This document shows, one piece after another, positions 12,192 to 30,549 of a DNA stretch of 64,000 nt. The notes below the pieces were generated by a model. It was given only the letters and a program-made list of their open reading frames with translations, did no database searches and was not told the DNA's origin. The stretch covers positions 662,001 to 726,000 of the forward strand of contig JACVTC010000077.1 in assembly GCA_016946835.1 (NCBI GenBank), written 5' to 3'. Position numbers and translations under genes: made by a program. Source of the DNA: Neocallimastix lanati (nom. inval.). Lineage: Eukaryota > Neocallimastigomycota > Neocallimastigomycetes > Neocallimastigales > Neocallimastigaceae. The first letter of the stretch is position 1, and every line of letters starts with the position of its first letter.

Positions 12192-13158
12192 GACCTTAAA
12201 AAAAAGCTTATGACTCAATTCCCATATATAATGAAGATTCATCACTTTGGTATTAAATTTATTGAAAACTCATATTTATCTTCCAAGACTTGTGTAAGGG
12301 TTAATGGAGAATTATGGGAATCATTTAGTATTAAGAAAGGAGTTCGTCAAGGTTGTCCCCTCATATCAATTCTATTTAACTTTGTTCATTAATGTTATTT
12401 TTAATAATTGTGATAAATATAGAATCTCTATAGTGATGATAAACGTTGTTGTGGAGGTCTTTATGCAGATGACATTGTATTAATTGCTCCAACAAGATCT
12501 CAACTTAAGAAAATTATTAAAATTTGCAAGTAAATGAGCTAGAAAATAAGGAAATGCACTTTGGTATCAATAAATTGTGCCAGTTTAGTATTACGAGGGG
12601 AAAGTTTCAAGACTTCTTAATAACAGTAACCCTATCTTTTATCTTTCAAATCAAGAGTTACCTAAAACGAATTGCTCTATCTACTTAGGTGTTCCATTTT
12701 CAAATAATTTATAATTGAAACCGATCATACAAAGAATGAATAATAAAGTAAGAAAAGCACTTTATTCCATAAAAAGGATTTCTTAAGAATCCTCATATTC
12801 CTATCCCTTATAAACGAATGTTATTTTCAGCTATAGTAATTGGGCAAGTTTCATATTATGCACCTTGGATCAAACAAAGAAAGAACGAGAATGTCACAGA
12901 CACTAGATAATTCAAGATTAAACTGGAATGAAGGATTTTTCTAATGGGAATTAGCTTTACTTCTCTTTATTGTCTTTCTAAAGAACTTAAACATTCCTCC
13001 TCTTTCGGCGAAATGTACGATTACTCAGGTAGGGTGTTTTAAAAAATGGAAAAACTCGAAATGTATTATCTCTGATTTACTTAGAGATATATCGCGTTGT
13101 AGACGTCATGCATGAGATAAAGAAAGTAAAATTTTTAGTTGACAAATTAGATAAATTT

Positions 13159-13211
<53 letters not shown>

Positions 13212-13272
13212 AATTTTAAAACTATTACTAGGATAGAGATATGGCAGGAAAATCAATCAAATTTAAAACTTG

Positions 13273-13317
<45 letters not shown>

Positions 13318-14295
13318 GAAAACTAGAGACTACCTAAAGCTCAACTTCAAGTATCCTGAATTTAGCATTGACTTCCAATGGGTACTTCGTGCCAGATATG
13401 GATATAAATTTGATGCTCATGTTTGCTAAAGCTGCCAAAATGATTGAAGAAGAGTGTCCAGAAAGGTGTTCTTGTTGTTATTATAAATAGTAATCCTTAA
13501 TTGGAACATTGGTTTTTCTAAATGCTATCTTTTTCCGTGAATTTTAAATGAAATATTTTTTTAAGGATATTGAAATTCTTTATGAAAAATTTTTTATAAT
13601 TTCTAAATATTGTCCAATATCAAATGGTAATGTAAACACTGTTGTCCACAGATATGAATAATAATAGAATCAAGTACAGATTCTGATAGTAGTAATGAAG
13701 TATATAATATTAATAATAATAACAAGAGAAATAATATTGTTAATAATAGTAGAATTAGTAATTGTGAAAAAAGAACTACTAATATTAGCAATAATGAAAA
13801 TAACAGTATCATTACAAATAATGTATTGAATAGTTTAATTGGTGAAAATCGTGTTAAGTTTAAGTAATTTTCTGAATAATGAATGTATAAATATATATAT
13901 GATTTGGTACGTATTATATAACTTCCTTCTTGGTGGTGGAAGAGATGTAGATATTATTGATATAATTTATAAATAAGAAGGGGATATTTTATTTAAAAAC
14001 CAAATCATTTCTGGTAACTATTTTCAAAAATGCCATTTTTGATGTGATCTACGGCTCTCTTTACAGAAATTATACCTTGGGCTAGTAGCAGGACCAATGC
14101 CTCTGAAAGAGAAGATCATATTAAACCCTAATCCTTAAGGAAGTGAGGTTCGTTGTATAGGAACTTTTTTCTGAATTTATTTATACATTTTATTTCTGAA
14201 TATTACTTTTTTTTTTTTTTATTTCATGTTACTATTTTAAATATTATTGTGTTCTTATTGGACAAATAATATTTATGTATTTTTATTAATTCCTT

Positions 14296-14333
<38 letters not shown>

Positions 14334-14419
14334 TAATATAAAAAATATTCATTTAATTAAAAAATGAATAAATAAATAAGGATTAAAGTTCGTAATAATT
14401 ATGGCTATATAGAAAAAAA
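8902..14419 (+). mobile_element. LINE family A copy 1, near full length, decayed
   Basis: The copy is collinear with the minus-strand copy at 51593-56701. The order is: 5' UTR (8902-9682), N-terminal domain, AP-type endonuclease, RT, CCHC zinc motif, AGT/AAT linker, C-terminal domain, 3' UTR and the terminal GGCTATA plus A tract at about 14405-14419. It carries many point changes and indels. Six very long A or T runs are absent or short in the sister copy. Confidence 0.88.
9683..14138 (+). pseudogene. LINE family A polyprotein (EN-RT), many breaks
   Basis: The frame begins at ATG 9683 (MEKIFYPGSRCYG) and is broken repeatedly. The endonuclease region includes a partly decayed GDFNMS and an intact SDHKPLVVYCK near 10880-10920. 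RT parts are GSDGIP (11725), NYRGISLIND (11938), RPEQYEFHNREE (12040), KGVRQGCPL (12335) and ADDIVL with frame slips at 12460-12490. The zinc motif remnant lies near 13460-13510, and YNFLLGG at 13917-13935. Homopolymers at 9814-9854, 10947-10971, 12154-12190, 13163-13210 and 13273-13312 disrupt the frame. The family member would nick DNA and prime reverse transcription; this copy cannot make the protein. Confidence 0.87.
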
Positions 14420-15536
14420 ATCAATAATACTTAATTTTAAAGACATATTTTAATATTTTTTGTTTAGATAATAATCAAATGGGAGGGTTGCATTTGTTTA
14501 AATAATAATAAAATGGGAGGGTTGATATAAATGAATGAATGAATGAATAAATAAAAAATCAAAATAATTTTTTCTTAAACTTGTTTTTTATTATATTTAT
14601 TAATTTATTAAAGATAACAATATTTAATTTTATTTATTGATTTATTTAATGATTTTCAATTTAGCGAAATGCAACATTTTAATAACCATATATTTTCAAA
14701 AATTTTGGCGAAATGCAACTTGGCGAAATACCCCTACTCCCTAATAAAATATTTAATAATATTTAATTTTAAAGATATATTTGAGTATTTTTTGTTAAAA
14801 TAATATTTAATAATAATTAAAAATAATATTTAATTTTTAAAAAAAATACTTTAATATTTTAAGTTAAAATATTTAAATACTTTTTGTTAAAATAATATTA
14901 TAATTGTGTTATTGAAAAAAAAAAAAAAAAAAAAGGCTTATAAATAAAAAAGTAGTTCTTAATTTAACGCCCTACATTTTTTTTCTTTTTAAATAATTGT
15001 AAATAAATAAAAATAGAAATAAATATAAATGAGTTAATTTAAAATAATATTTAAATACTTTTTGTTAAAATAATATTATAATTGTGTTATTGAAAAAAAA
15101 AAAAAAAAAATTTATTTATTTACAATTATTTAAAAAGAAAAAGCTCTTCCATTATATCATTATATATATATTTTTTAAAAAAATGGTTAATCCATATTAT
15201 TAAAAAAAAAAAAAAATAAAATAAAAAATAAAAAAATAGAGAAAATAAAGAAAATAAGAGAAAAAAAAAGAAGATAAATAGTAGAATATGAATATAAAGT
15301 ACAGATTGAGTAAAATAAAATACAGTTTGAATGTAATAAAATAAAATAAAATAAATAGTAGATATATATATGTTTATATATCTATTTTTTTTTTTTTGGA
15401 CTAAAAAACAAATAATATTTCAAGAGAATTATTTATTTTTATTATTTATTTATTAATAATATAAATGTTTATGAAAAAAAAAATTAGCTACAATAATAAT
15501 AATAATATATCTCAATTTAAAAATTATAAATATTGA
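14420..15536. other. AT-rich spacer with possible MULE-end remnants
   Basis: Two copies of AAATGGGAGGGTTG sit at about 14475-14525. Two GCGAAATGCAAC motifs plus GGCGAAATACCCC occur at about 14663-14732 and resemble the subterminal motif of the MULE at 3030-3075. A reverse-complement fragment of the ATTTT/CTGTACTT minisatellite lies at about 15285-15362. A 60-bp stretch around 14875-14935 recurs near 15050-15110. No gene is visible. Confidence 0.5.
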
Positions 15537-15895
15537 ATAATAAATAATAAATAATAAATAATAAATAAATAAATAATTAATAAAAAATAAATAAATAAAT
15601 AAATAATAAATAAATAAATAATAAATAAAATAAATAAAATAATAAATAATAAATAATAAATAATAAATAATAAATAGTAAATAGTAAATAATAAATAATA
15701 AATAATAAATAATAAATAATAAATAATAAATAATAAATTATAAATAATAAATAATAAATAATAAATAATAAATAATAAATAATAAATAATAAATAATAAA
15801 TAATAAATAATAAATAATAAATAATAAATAATAAATAATAAATAATAAATAATAAATAATAAATAAATAATAAATAAATAATAAATAAATAAATA
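15537..15895 (+). repeat. Heptanucleotide satellite (AATAAAT)n
   Basis: About 360 bp of a 7-bp unit (AATAAAT and phase variants) with few interruptions. The open frames seen here on the minus strand are only Leu/Ile/Tyr shadows of the repeat. Confidence 0.93.
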
Positions 15896-18634
15896 CAAAT
15901 ACTATTGCTACTACGATAGTAAAATATATATATTAATAAATAGTATTTTATTAAATTTTTTTTTTATAGTCTTCAGTCTATTTTATTAAATAAATTTATA
16001 GTATTATCAAATTAAATACTAAATTAATAATTATAGTATAAGGTATTTTAAATTTGAAGAAAAAAAATAATAAAAAATTTATTAATTTTATAATTAAATT
16101 TATATATTAAGAAGGATAATAATAATATGTAGCATTAAATAATTGAATAATTGAATAATGGAATAATGGAATAAGGGAATAATGGAATAATAAATAAACA
16201 AATAAATATTCAGATAAATATATAAATATATAAATAAATAATAATTAATATTTTTACAAATTTTTTTTTTATTATTTTATAGTTTAATAAAAAATAAAAA
16301 CAATTATTAATATTATTTAATATTTATTTAATAGTTAATTTTGCCTTATTTAATTTTTTCTTTTTTTTTTTTTTCATATTTTTTTTTTTTAAAATTATTT
16401 AATCAAGATAACATGTTTTTGAACTTTGTTCTAAATTTTTTAATTATCATTATTTTTTATTACTCCAGTTTTTTTTTTTTTTTTTTTTTTTTTTTTCTTT
16501 TTTTTTATTTTTAAATTTGGGATATTTAATAATTAATATTAATCAAAATACATAGTTTTTTTTTTATTTCTATATTTTTTATTTTACCCTATGTTATAAA
16601 TAATTTTTTGTATTAATAATTTAGGAAATTATATAATTAATATTTATTTATATATTTTTATTTAATATTTGATCCTCTATTTATTTACTATATTTGAAAT
16701 ATTATAGTTTTTTTATTTTTTTATTTTATAAATGAATTATTTATTTTATTTTTTTGTAAAATAAATTTTATAAATTAGAAAATTTAATCTTAAATAATTA
16801 ATAAGGGTTATGTTATTCTTATCCTTTAATTAATTTAATTAATTGTGTATATAATTTTTTTTTTCTTTTAAACCCTTTTTTTATTATTTTTATTTTTATT
16901 TTTATTTTATTTTCATGTAGATTGTTATTTATTAAATTATTAAATTATTAGTATTTAAAGTTTTGAAATTAAATAATTATTAAAGAAAAAATAAAAAATA
17001 AAAATTTGTACAACATTAATTATGGTAACCATTCAATAAAAGTTGTACAACATTGAATATAGAAATAATTAAATGATTGAAAAGGAATTAAAATGATTAA
17101 AAAGAAACAGAGATCGACATCCATTTTATATATTTTATGTAATTGGAAAAAAAAAATTTTTTTTATTATTTTTATTGGATTTTATTTTATTGAATATGGG
17201 TAGCACAAACTTTAAAAATGAATTATAAAATAAAATAAAAAAATAAAAATATTTATTTAATAATATTATTAAATGAATAAATAAAACAAAGTGAATAAAT
17301 AAAACAAGGTAAATAAATATTAAATATTATTTTATTAATAATTATATAGATATTATTTTAATATCCAAATAATTATTAACAAAACTTTAATGATATAATT
17401 TAAATAATTTCCATTAATTAATTATATTAATAATATAAACCATTATTAAATTTCAAAATTATATTCTCTATGAAATATATTTTATGTTAATTGCAAAAAT
17501 CTAACTATCGACTATCGATTTATATCTACTTCGCTCTGTGTATAAATATACATATATTTTTTCGTTGCAATATGAATTTGTTTCAAGGGAAGGGATTAAT
17601 ATACGAAATTTAGAAAGAATTTAAATATATTAAATGTTTTAACTATTTGCTCTATTCTAAACAAATTATATTTCTTAATAAAGAAAAAAAAATTTTTTTT
17701 AAAAAAAAAACAACAAATATTAATTATTATTAATATATTAAAAAAAAATTTAATAATACCAATTATTAATAAATTAAATAATTAATTAAATAATTATTAT
17801 TAATTATTATTTATTTTGTTACTATTAATTAAATTATTATTTAATTTATTATTATTTATTTTGTTATGATTCCTTATTTAATTAATTAATTACTAAATTA
17901 TTATTTATTTCGTTATTATGATTTTATGGTTATTAGTAATGTTTTAACCTGTCTGTACTATTTTATGAACATTATGTTAATATTTTCATAGTCAATTAAA
18001 TAAACATAATGTAGTATACCTACAAATTTATCTTTCTGTTTTTTCATTAACATATAATTATATCTAATTATTATAATTTTTTTTCTCTTTTATATTACTA
18101 TTACGTTTTATAATTGCATATGCATAATATTTCTCTATAATTTACTTTTAAATAATTAACACCCACCCTTTCAAAAAATAGTAATAATTTTTATTTTACA
18201 AAATTAAATTTTTTTTTTCTTCTCTTTTCTTTTGTACTAATAATAAATAATAAATAATAAATAATAAATAATTAAATAATTAAATAATTAAATAATTAAA
18301 TAATAAATAATTAAGTAATAAATAATAAATAATAAATGATAAATAAATATTAAACGAATAGATAATAAAAAATAATAATAATATTTTTCTTTTTATATTA
18401 ATTTTAATGAATATTTAAAAAATCCACAAAGAAATTATAAAAATTAAAATCTAAAATTTTATGGATTTTATTATATAATATATTATATACTATATTATAA
18501 TAAATTAGAAATTAATTTACATTACATATATCCATATATTATATTACATAATAATAATTATTTAATTTATTTGTGAAATGCTAATTCAACAAAAAAAAAA
18601 TTTTTTTTATTCTTTTTTTTATATTATAAATAAT
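15896..18634. other. Gene-free AT-rich region
   Basis: No frame, RNA gene or clear transposon was found. Two details stand out. AGTCTTCAGTCTAT at 15969-15982 matches the 3' end of the SINE-like element at 28057-28457. TTGTACAACATT[AG]A occurs twice about 35 bp apart near 17007-17060. Heptamer-type repeats recur at 18238-18350. Confidence 0.5.
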
Positions 18635-18976
18635 AATAATAATAAATAATAAATAATAAATAATAATAATAAATAAATAATAAATAATAAATAATAAATA
18701 ATAAATAATAAATAATAAATAATAAATAATAAATAATAAATAATAAATAATAAATAATAAATAATAAATAATAAATAATAAATAATAAATAATAAATAAT
18801 AAATAATAAATAATAAATAATAAATAATAAATAATAAATAATAAATAGTAAATAATAAATAATAAATAATAAATAATAAATAATAAATAAATAATAAATA
18901 ATAAATAATAAATAAAATAATAAATAATAAATAAATAATAAATAATAAATAAATAAATAAATAAATAAATAATAAA
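18635..18976 (+). repeat. Heptanucleotide satellite (AATAAAT)n, second array
   Basis: About 340 bp of the same 7-bp unit as at 15537-15895, ending in AAAT tetramers. Confidence 0.93.
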
Positions 18977-19616
18977 TATTATTCATTGTATTATTATATT
19001 GTTATTTCTATTTATTAATAAATATTAAATATGTACAATATATAATCGTTAATAGTACAATAGATTATATTAAGATTTTTTATTTGTTATAGAATTTTAA
19101 TAAAATTAAAAAAAAAAGTTTATTAATAATTATTACATGAAAAAAAAAAAAAAGAAATTATATTCCTTAAATTTTTTTTTTTTTTTTTTTTTTAATTATT
19201 GTTAATACTTATTTATATTTAAATTTTTTTTTATTAATAAGTTTAGTAGTTTTTGAAGTAAAAAAAATCCATTATTAGTATTATTATTATTTATTATTAC
19301 TTTATTAAATATTATTTTATTGTTATCATTATATATATAAAAAATATAATATATGAAATATTAATTGTAATATTGAATAGTTTATAGTCAAAAAAGTTAT
19401 TTTGAAATATAATAGATTAGATATTTATGGTATAAAATGTATTAATAAGGAAAATGAAATAAAGCTCTTTAATAAATGAATATATTAAATATATTAAATA
19501 TATTAAATAGATTAAATAATAAATAATAAATATTAAATAATAAAACATAATATATAATAAATAATAAATAATAAATAAATAATAAATAATAAATAGTAAA
19601 TAATTAATATTAATAA
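18977..19616. other. Gene-free AT-rich region
   Basis: Only homopolymers and short heptamer stretches (19497-19600) are seen. Confidence 0.5.
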
Positions 19617-19740
<124 letters not shown>

Positions 19741-20818
19741 CATTTATAATAATAATTAGAATTAACGGCTATTATAAATTATTTAAAAAGACATATTTTT
19801 TTTTTTTTTTTTTTTTTTTAAAATTTATTTTATTTAAATTCTTTAATTTATAAAACATTCTTATTTAAGATTAAAAAAGAAGAAAAATAAATATTTATAT
19901 TTAATTAACAAATTATTTTTTTTAAGATTAAAAATAGGAAATTTTTAATCTTAATAAGAAATATGTTATTTAATTATAAATATATATAATAGTACTAAAA
20001 CTGGAAAAATGAAATAATGAAATAATTATAATAATTTTATTAAAACTAATTTTTTATTTAAATAAATAAGAATTTTTCCAAACAATTATATATATTTTTT
20101 TTCTTCTTCTATATTCTTTTTTTTTTTTTTTTCTTTGTTTAAAAAAAAAAAAATTAAGAGAAAAATTAATAGAGAAAATATTATAATAATAATAACAATA
20201 AAAAAGAAGTACATAAAAGGTTTAAATTATGTAAATTAAGAAATAGAACAATAATATCCTTTTTATTAGGAGGAAATAGATAAAAAAAAAGAGTTTATAA
20301 AATTTTAATTAGTATTACTTATTATTATGGAAACTTTTTTTATTTATCATTTTCAATATTTTTTTTCATTGTATATAACTAAATTATAAAAAATAAATAT
20401 AAAGGCGAATATAACAAACAAAAAATATATTAATATATAATTATATTTTTATGATTATATACACCTTTTTAGTAAAATTAATTTATAAATTTATTATAGA
20501 ATTTTCTTATGTATTAACTAAATAATTTATATTAATAATTTCATTAAAACAAACAAATAAATAAAATAAGCAAACAAACAAACAAACAAAAAAAAAAAAA
20601 TAGACATATATATATTTATATATAATAAAATTCATAAATCATAATTTCAAAAGAAAATTATTTATTAATAAAAATAAAAACAGTAATAAATAAAAAAATA
20701 AATGAAATAATAATAATAATAAAAATAATAATAATAAGAAACTAAAAATTACAAAAAGCCAAAAAAAAAGAATAAAAAAATTTGGAAAAACAAAACTATT
20801 AAACAAAATTTTTGATAA

Positions 20819-20854
<36 letters not shown>

Positions 20855-21314
20855 AATAATATAATAAAATATTAAAGATAACGATATAATCGAGGCAAAA
20901 ACTAAAAGAAATAAAAATATAAAAATTGAAATATTATTTATTAATAATATTATAATAGAAATTATTTTTCAGTAATATTAATAATATGAAAGAAAATAAT
21001 ATATCAATAAAAATAATAACGAACAAAAAATAATTTATTAATATATACAAGAATAAATAGTACTTATTATATATATATATTATTTATATATATATTATTT
21101 ATTTATTTTTTTTTTAAATAATATTGTTAAAAAAAAAGAAGCAAATATTGAATATATATATATATATATAATTATCATTTTAAATAATATATATTGATAT
21201 TTTCAGTAATATCTGTGATCTATTTATTCAGGTTTATACAATTTTTATTCTTCATTATTTTATATATATCTTTTTTTTTTTTTTTTTTTATTTGAAAATA
21301 AATAAATTATTATC
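19741..21314. other. AT-rich upstream region of the LRR gene
   Basis: Poly(A/T) tracts, AAT repeats and ATAT stretches dominate. The promoter of the gene at 21315 must lie here, but no specific element can be named. A T19-type tract and ATTTGAAAATAAATAAATT directly precede the start codon. Confidence 0.4.
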
Positions 21315-27248
<5,934 letters not shown>

Positions 27249-27284
27249 ATTTAGAAAAAAAAAAAAAAATAAATAAAATAAATG

Positions 27285-27316
<32 letters not shown>

Positions 27317-27484
27317 TAAAAATAATAAAAAATTATAAAGTTATAGAATTTAAATAAACAAACAATTACATATATATTATTTTCTTTCTTTTTTTGTTTT
27401 TGTTTTTGTTCTTACAAAAACAAAAAAAAAAAAAAATAAACAAAAAAGTAAATAAAATATATAGATATGATTTTGAAACAAAAT

Positions 27485-27523
<39 letters not shown>

Positions 27524-28042
27524 AATAAATAAATAAATAAATAAATTAAAATAAAAAATAAAAAATAAAAAATAAAAAATAAAAGTAAAAATAAATAAAT
27601 AAATAAATAAAAAAAGATAATAATAATAATAATAATTTTATTAATTTTTTTTTTTTTTTTTATTATGATAATTATTGTAAATATTGAACATTCATATAAC
27701 TTTATCTATTGAAAAATTTTAAAATAAATAATATATATATATATATTTAATTTTTTTATGAAACATGAAAACTTTTTATACAAAAATAAATAAGTATATA
27801 TTTTATAGTATCTATTTAAATAAATGAAAAAAAAAATCCATTCTATAATCAATTTCTACTACATTAATATTCATAAATAATTTATAAAATAAAAAATAAA
27901 AAAAAAAAATAAATCTTATTATCAAAATTCCAAGAATAGGTAGTACTTCTGTCAATAATAGTAGTACAATTTTTTGCCTTTTTATTTATTATTTTTTATA
28001 AATTTTAATTTTATTATATAATAAATAAATAAATTATATAAT
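27249..28042. other. 3' flank of the LRR gene, AT-rich
   Basis: Homopolymers, AAT and AAAT repeats, and a short inverted A/T-rich repeat with TTTTTGTTTTTGTTTTTG at 27393-27424. No gene is seen. Confidence 0.5.
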
Positions 28043-28056
28043 TAGATAAATAAATA

Positions 28057-28423
28057 CATACCAAAGGTCTCTGGATCGACCCCCACAAGTATCATATCTT
28101 CACGATTTTTCCCTTTGGGTTTTGCGTGAAAGGTTAGGGGTTAAACGATACTCAGGTAGGTATACTTTCTAAGTTTTCTATATTTCTAACACTATTAGAA
28201 TCCCATTGCGTAAGCCTTGTCTGAGAGGATTTACAGTGTCCAGCTCCTCTGGGATGGCAAGGACGCCACCTATAGTTGGCTCTGCTTTCCCTCGAGGATC
28301 GCGTAGGGTGCTTCTATATGGAGTTTCTTTGCTTATGGGGAGTTGAGAGCGTCGACGCCGTACCGGTATGGCAGTTAATCATACACCCATATTACTATAT
28401 GGGGAAGACCAAAGTCTTCAGTC

Positions 28424-28457
<34 letters not shown>
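28057..28457 (+). mobile_element. SINE-like poly(A) retroposon
   Basis: A 400-bp island of near-balanced base composition sits in DNA that is almost pure A/T. It starts CATACCAAAGG and ends AGTCTTCAGTCTATA plus about 30 A. It is flanked by a 14-bp direct repeat TAGATAAATAAATA (28043-28056 and 28458-28471), the sign of LINE-type target-primed integration. No protein frame is seen. GGATCGACCCC at 28073-28083 fits the pol III box B pattern GGWTCRANNCC, but no box A is clear, so a tRNA origin is only possible. Its 3' end differs from LINE families A and B here, so its partner LINE is unknown. Confidence 0.62.
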
Positions 28458-28459
<2 letters not shown>

Positions 28460-28471
28460 GATAAATAAATA

Positions 28472-30549
28472 AATATATAGATAAAGTAAATAAATTAATT
28501 AATAAAATAAAAGTATATAATTAATTAAAAGTTATTTTTGTAACTTTAGAATATAGTTATATAATTATATTAATTATTTATTTTAATATATTAATATATA
28601 TAGTTCATATATTTTTAACGACAGTAATTTATTATAACTTTTAAAGAAATTATTTATTGGATAATAAATGATAATTACTATATTATATAGAATATATTGT
28701 ATATTATATATAGAAAGAAAATATATTATAAAATTATAATAGAAATAAATAAATAAATACATCAAAAAATAAAATATATATTATATTGATTTCAATTCAA
28801 TAATATATCGAATTTTTAATTATATTAAAAATATATAATTCTATAATTTAATAGATAAAAATAATACGTAAAATAAAAATAATTTAATAATTTCCATTAC
28901 TTTATTAAATATTAAAAACTTTTAATATTTAAATTATTATTTATTTATTATTTACTATTTATTTATTTAATTATTTATTTAATTGTTTATTATTTATTAT
29001 TATTTATTATTTATTATTTATTAATATTTATTATTTATTATTCATTTATTTATTATTTTTATTATTTATTATTTATTATTATTATTTATTATTTATTATT
29101 TATTATTTATTATTTATTATTTATTATTTATTATTTATTATTTATTATTTATTATTATTATTATTTATTATTATAATTTATTATTATAATTTATTATTTA
29201 TTTATTATATATTATTTATTACTTATTATGTACAAAATATATATTATTAATTTTATATTAAAGATATTTTTTATCATACGGTAGGTATTAATATATTTCA
29301 ATTATTCTAATTGTATATTTATTTAATATTAATTTTAATTTATTTGACATTTAATATTTTTTTTTTTTTTTGGTTATTAAATAAGATCTTATGAAAAAAA
29401 AAAAATTTTTTTTTATCATCTCTTTATTAAAAGTATAAAAATATTAAGAATTAGAGATTAAAAAAAAAATTAGTAGAAATTAATGAAAAAAAAATATAAA
29501 AAGAAAATACATATACAATAATAAAAACAAGTAATAAAGTATTCTAATAATTTATTATTTACTTTAACAATTCAATATTATTGAAGGTATTACCACAATA
29601 TATATATTTATCATTATAAAAAATGTCATATATATTATTATATTTATTCATAGATTAATATAAATAAAGTTTTAAAATTAGAACTACATTTATATTTTAT
29701 AAAATTATTTAATTAAATTGTATAATATAATTTTTAAATGGTTTTGTCGTAATAACAAAGTATTTTTAAATGCTAATTTTCATTATTTTAATAAAATTGT
29801 TTATATATGAAAATATTTTTTGTAAATATTAAATGGAAACTTATTATTGATTATAAAAGATTGTTTAAAAAGTCTTCCAGAAGAAAATAAATTCATAATA
29901 ATTCTATAATCAATAAAAGAAATGCATTAAAATTATTTTAAAGCGAGTAATACTATATAGTTTCATATTTTAATAATAAAAGGTAAATATTTGTAATAGC
30001 AATTAATTTTTATATTTTTAAAAAAATAATTCTTTATATTTTATAATTAAGTATTTATTATATAATAGATAAAAAATATAAATAAATATTAAATAAATAT
30101 ATAAATTATTAAAAAATCTATCATATTTACATATTAATTTTTTTTATTCCCTTATTTATTTATTTATTTTTTTTTTGTAACTTTCAAGGAAGTAAATAGA
30201 TAATCAACAATTATTATATAGAGATTTCTTAAACAAACAATTAAAATAAAATTACAAAAAGATAATTTTAAAAATAAATATAAATTATTTTATATAGACA
30301 AAATAATAGTATAAATTATTAATTTTATCAAGTTGTTATAATAGATATAATTAATAATAATTTCTTTATCTTTTTAAAACAATTTTACAATTATTTTTGA
30401 AGATAATAAATCAAATTTATTATTAATTAAATATTAATATCAAAATAAATAAATAAATAATTAATATATATACATTTAATAATAGTAATAATAATATTAT
30501 ATAGAAAGCAAAAAAAAAAAAAAAAAAAAAAAATAAATAAAACTCAAAA
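28472..30549. other. Gene-free AT-rich region upstream of 30550
   Basis: TTATTTA-type heptamer repeats occupy about 28930-29220. The rest is AT-rich without frames or RNA genes. The promoter of the next gene lies at the right end, where an A24-type tract stops about 20 bp before its ATG. Confidence 0.5.

Noticed and set aside
28073-28083. tRNA gene from the box B-like word
   Set aside because: No box A, acceptor stem or anticodon arm can be drawn around it.
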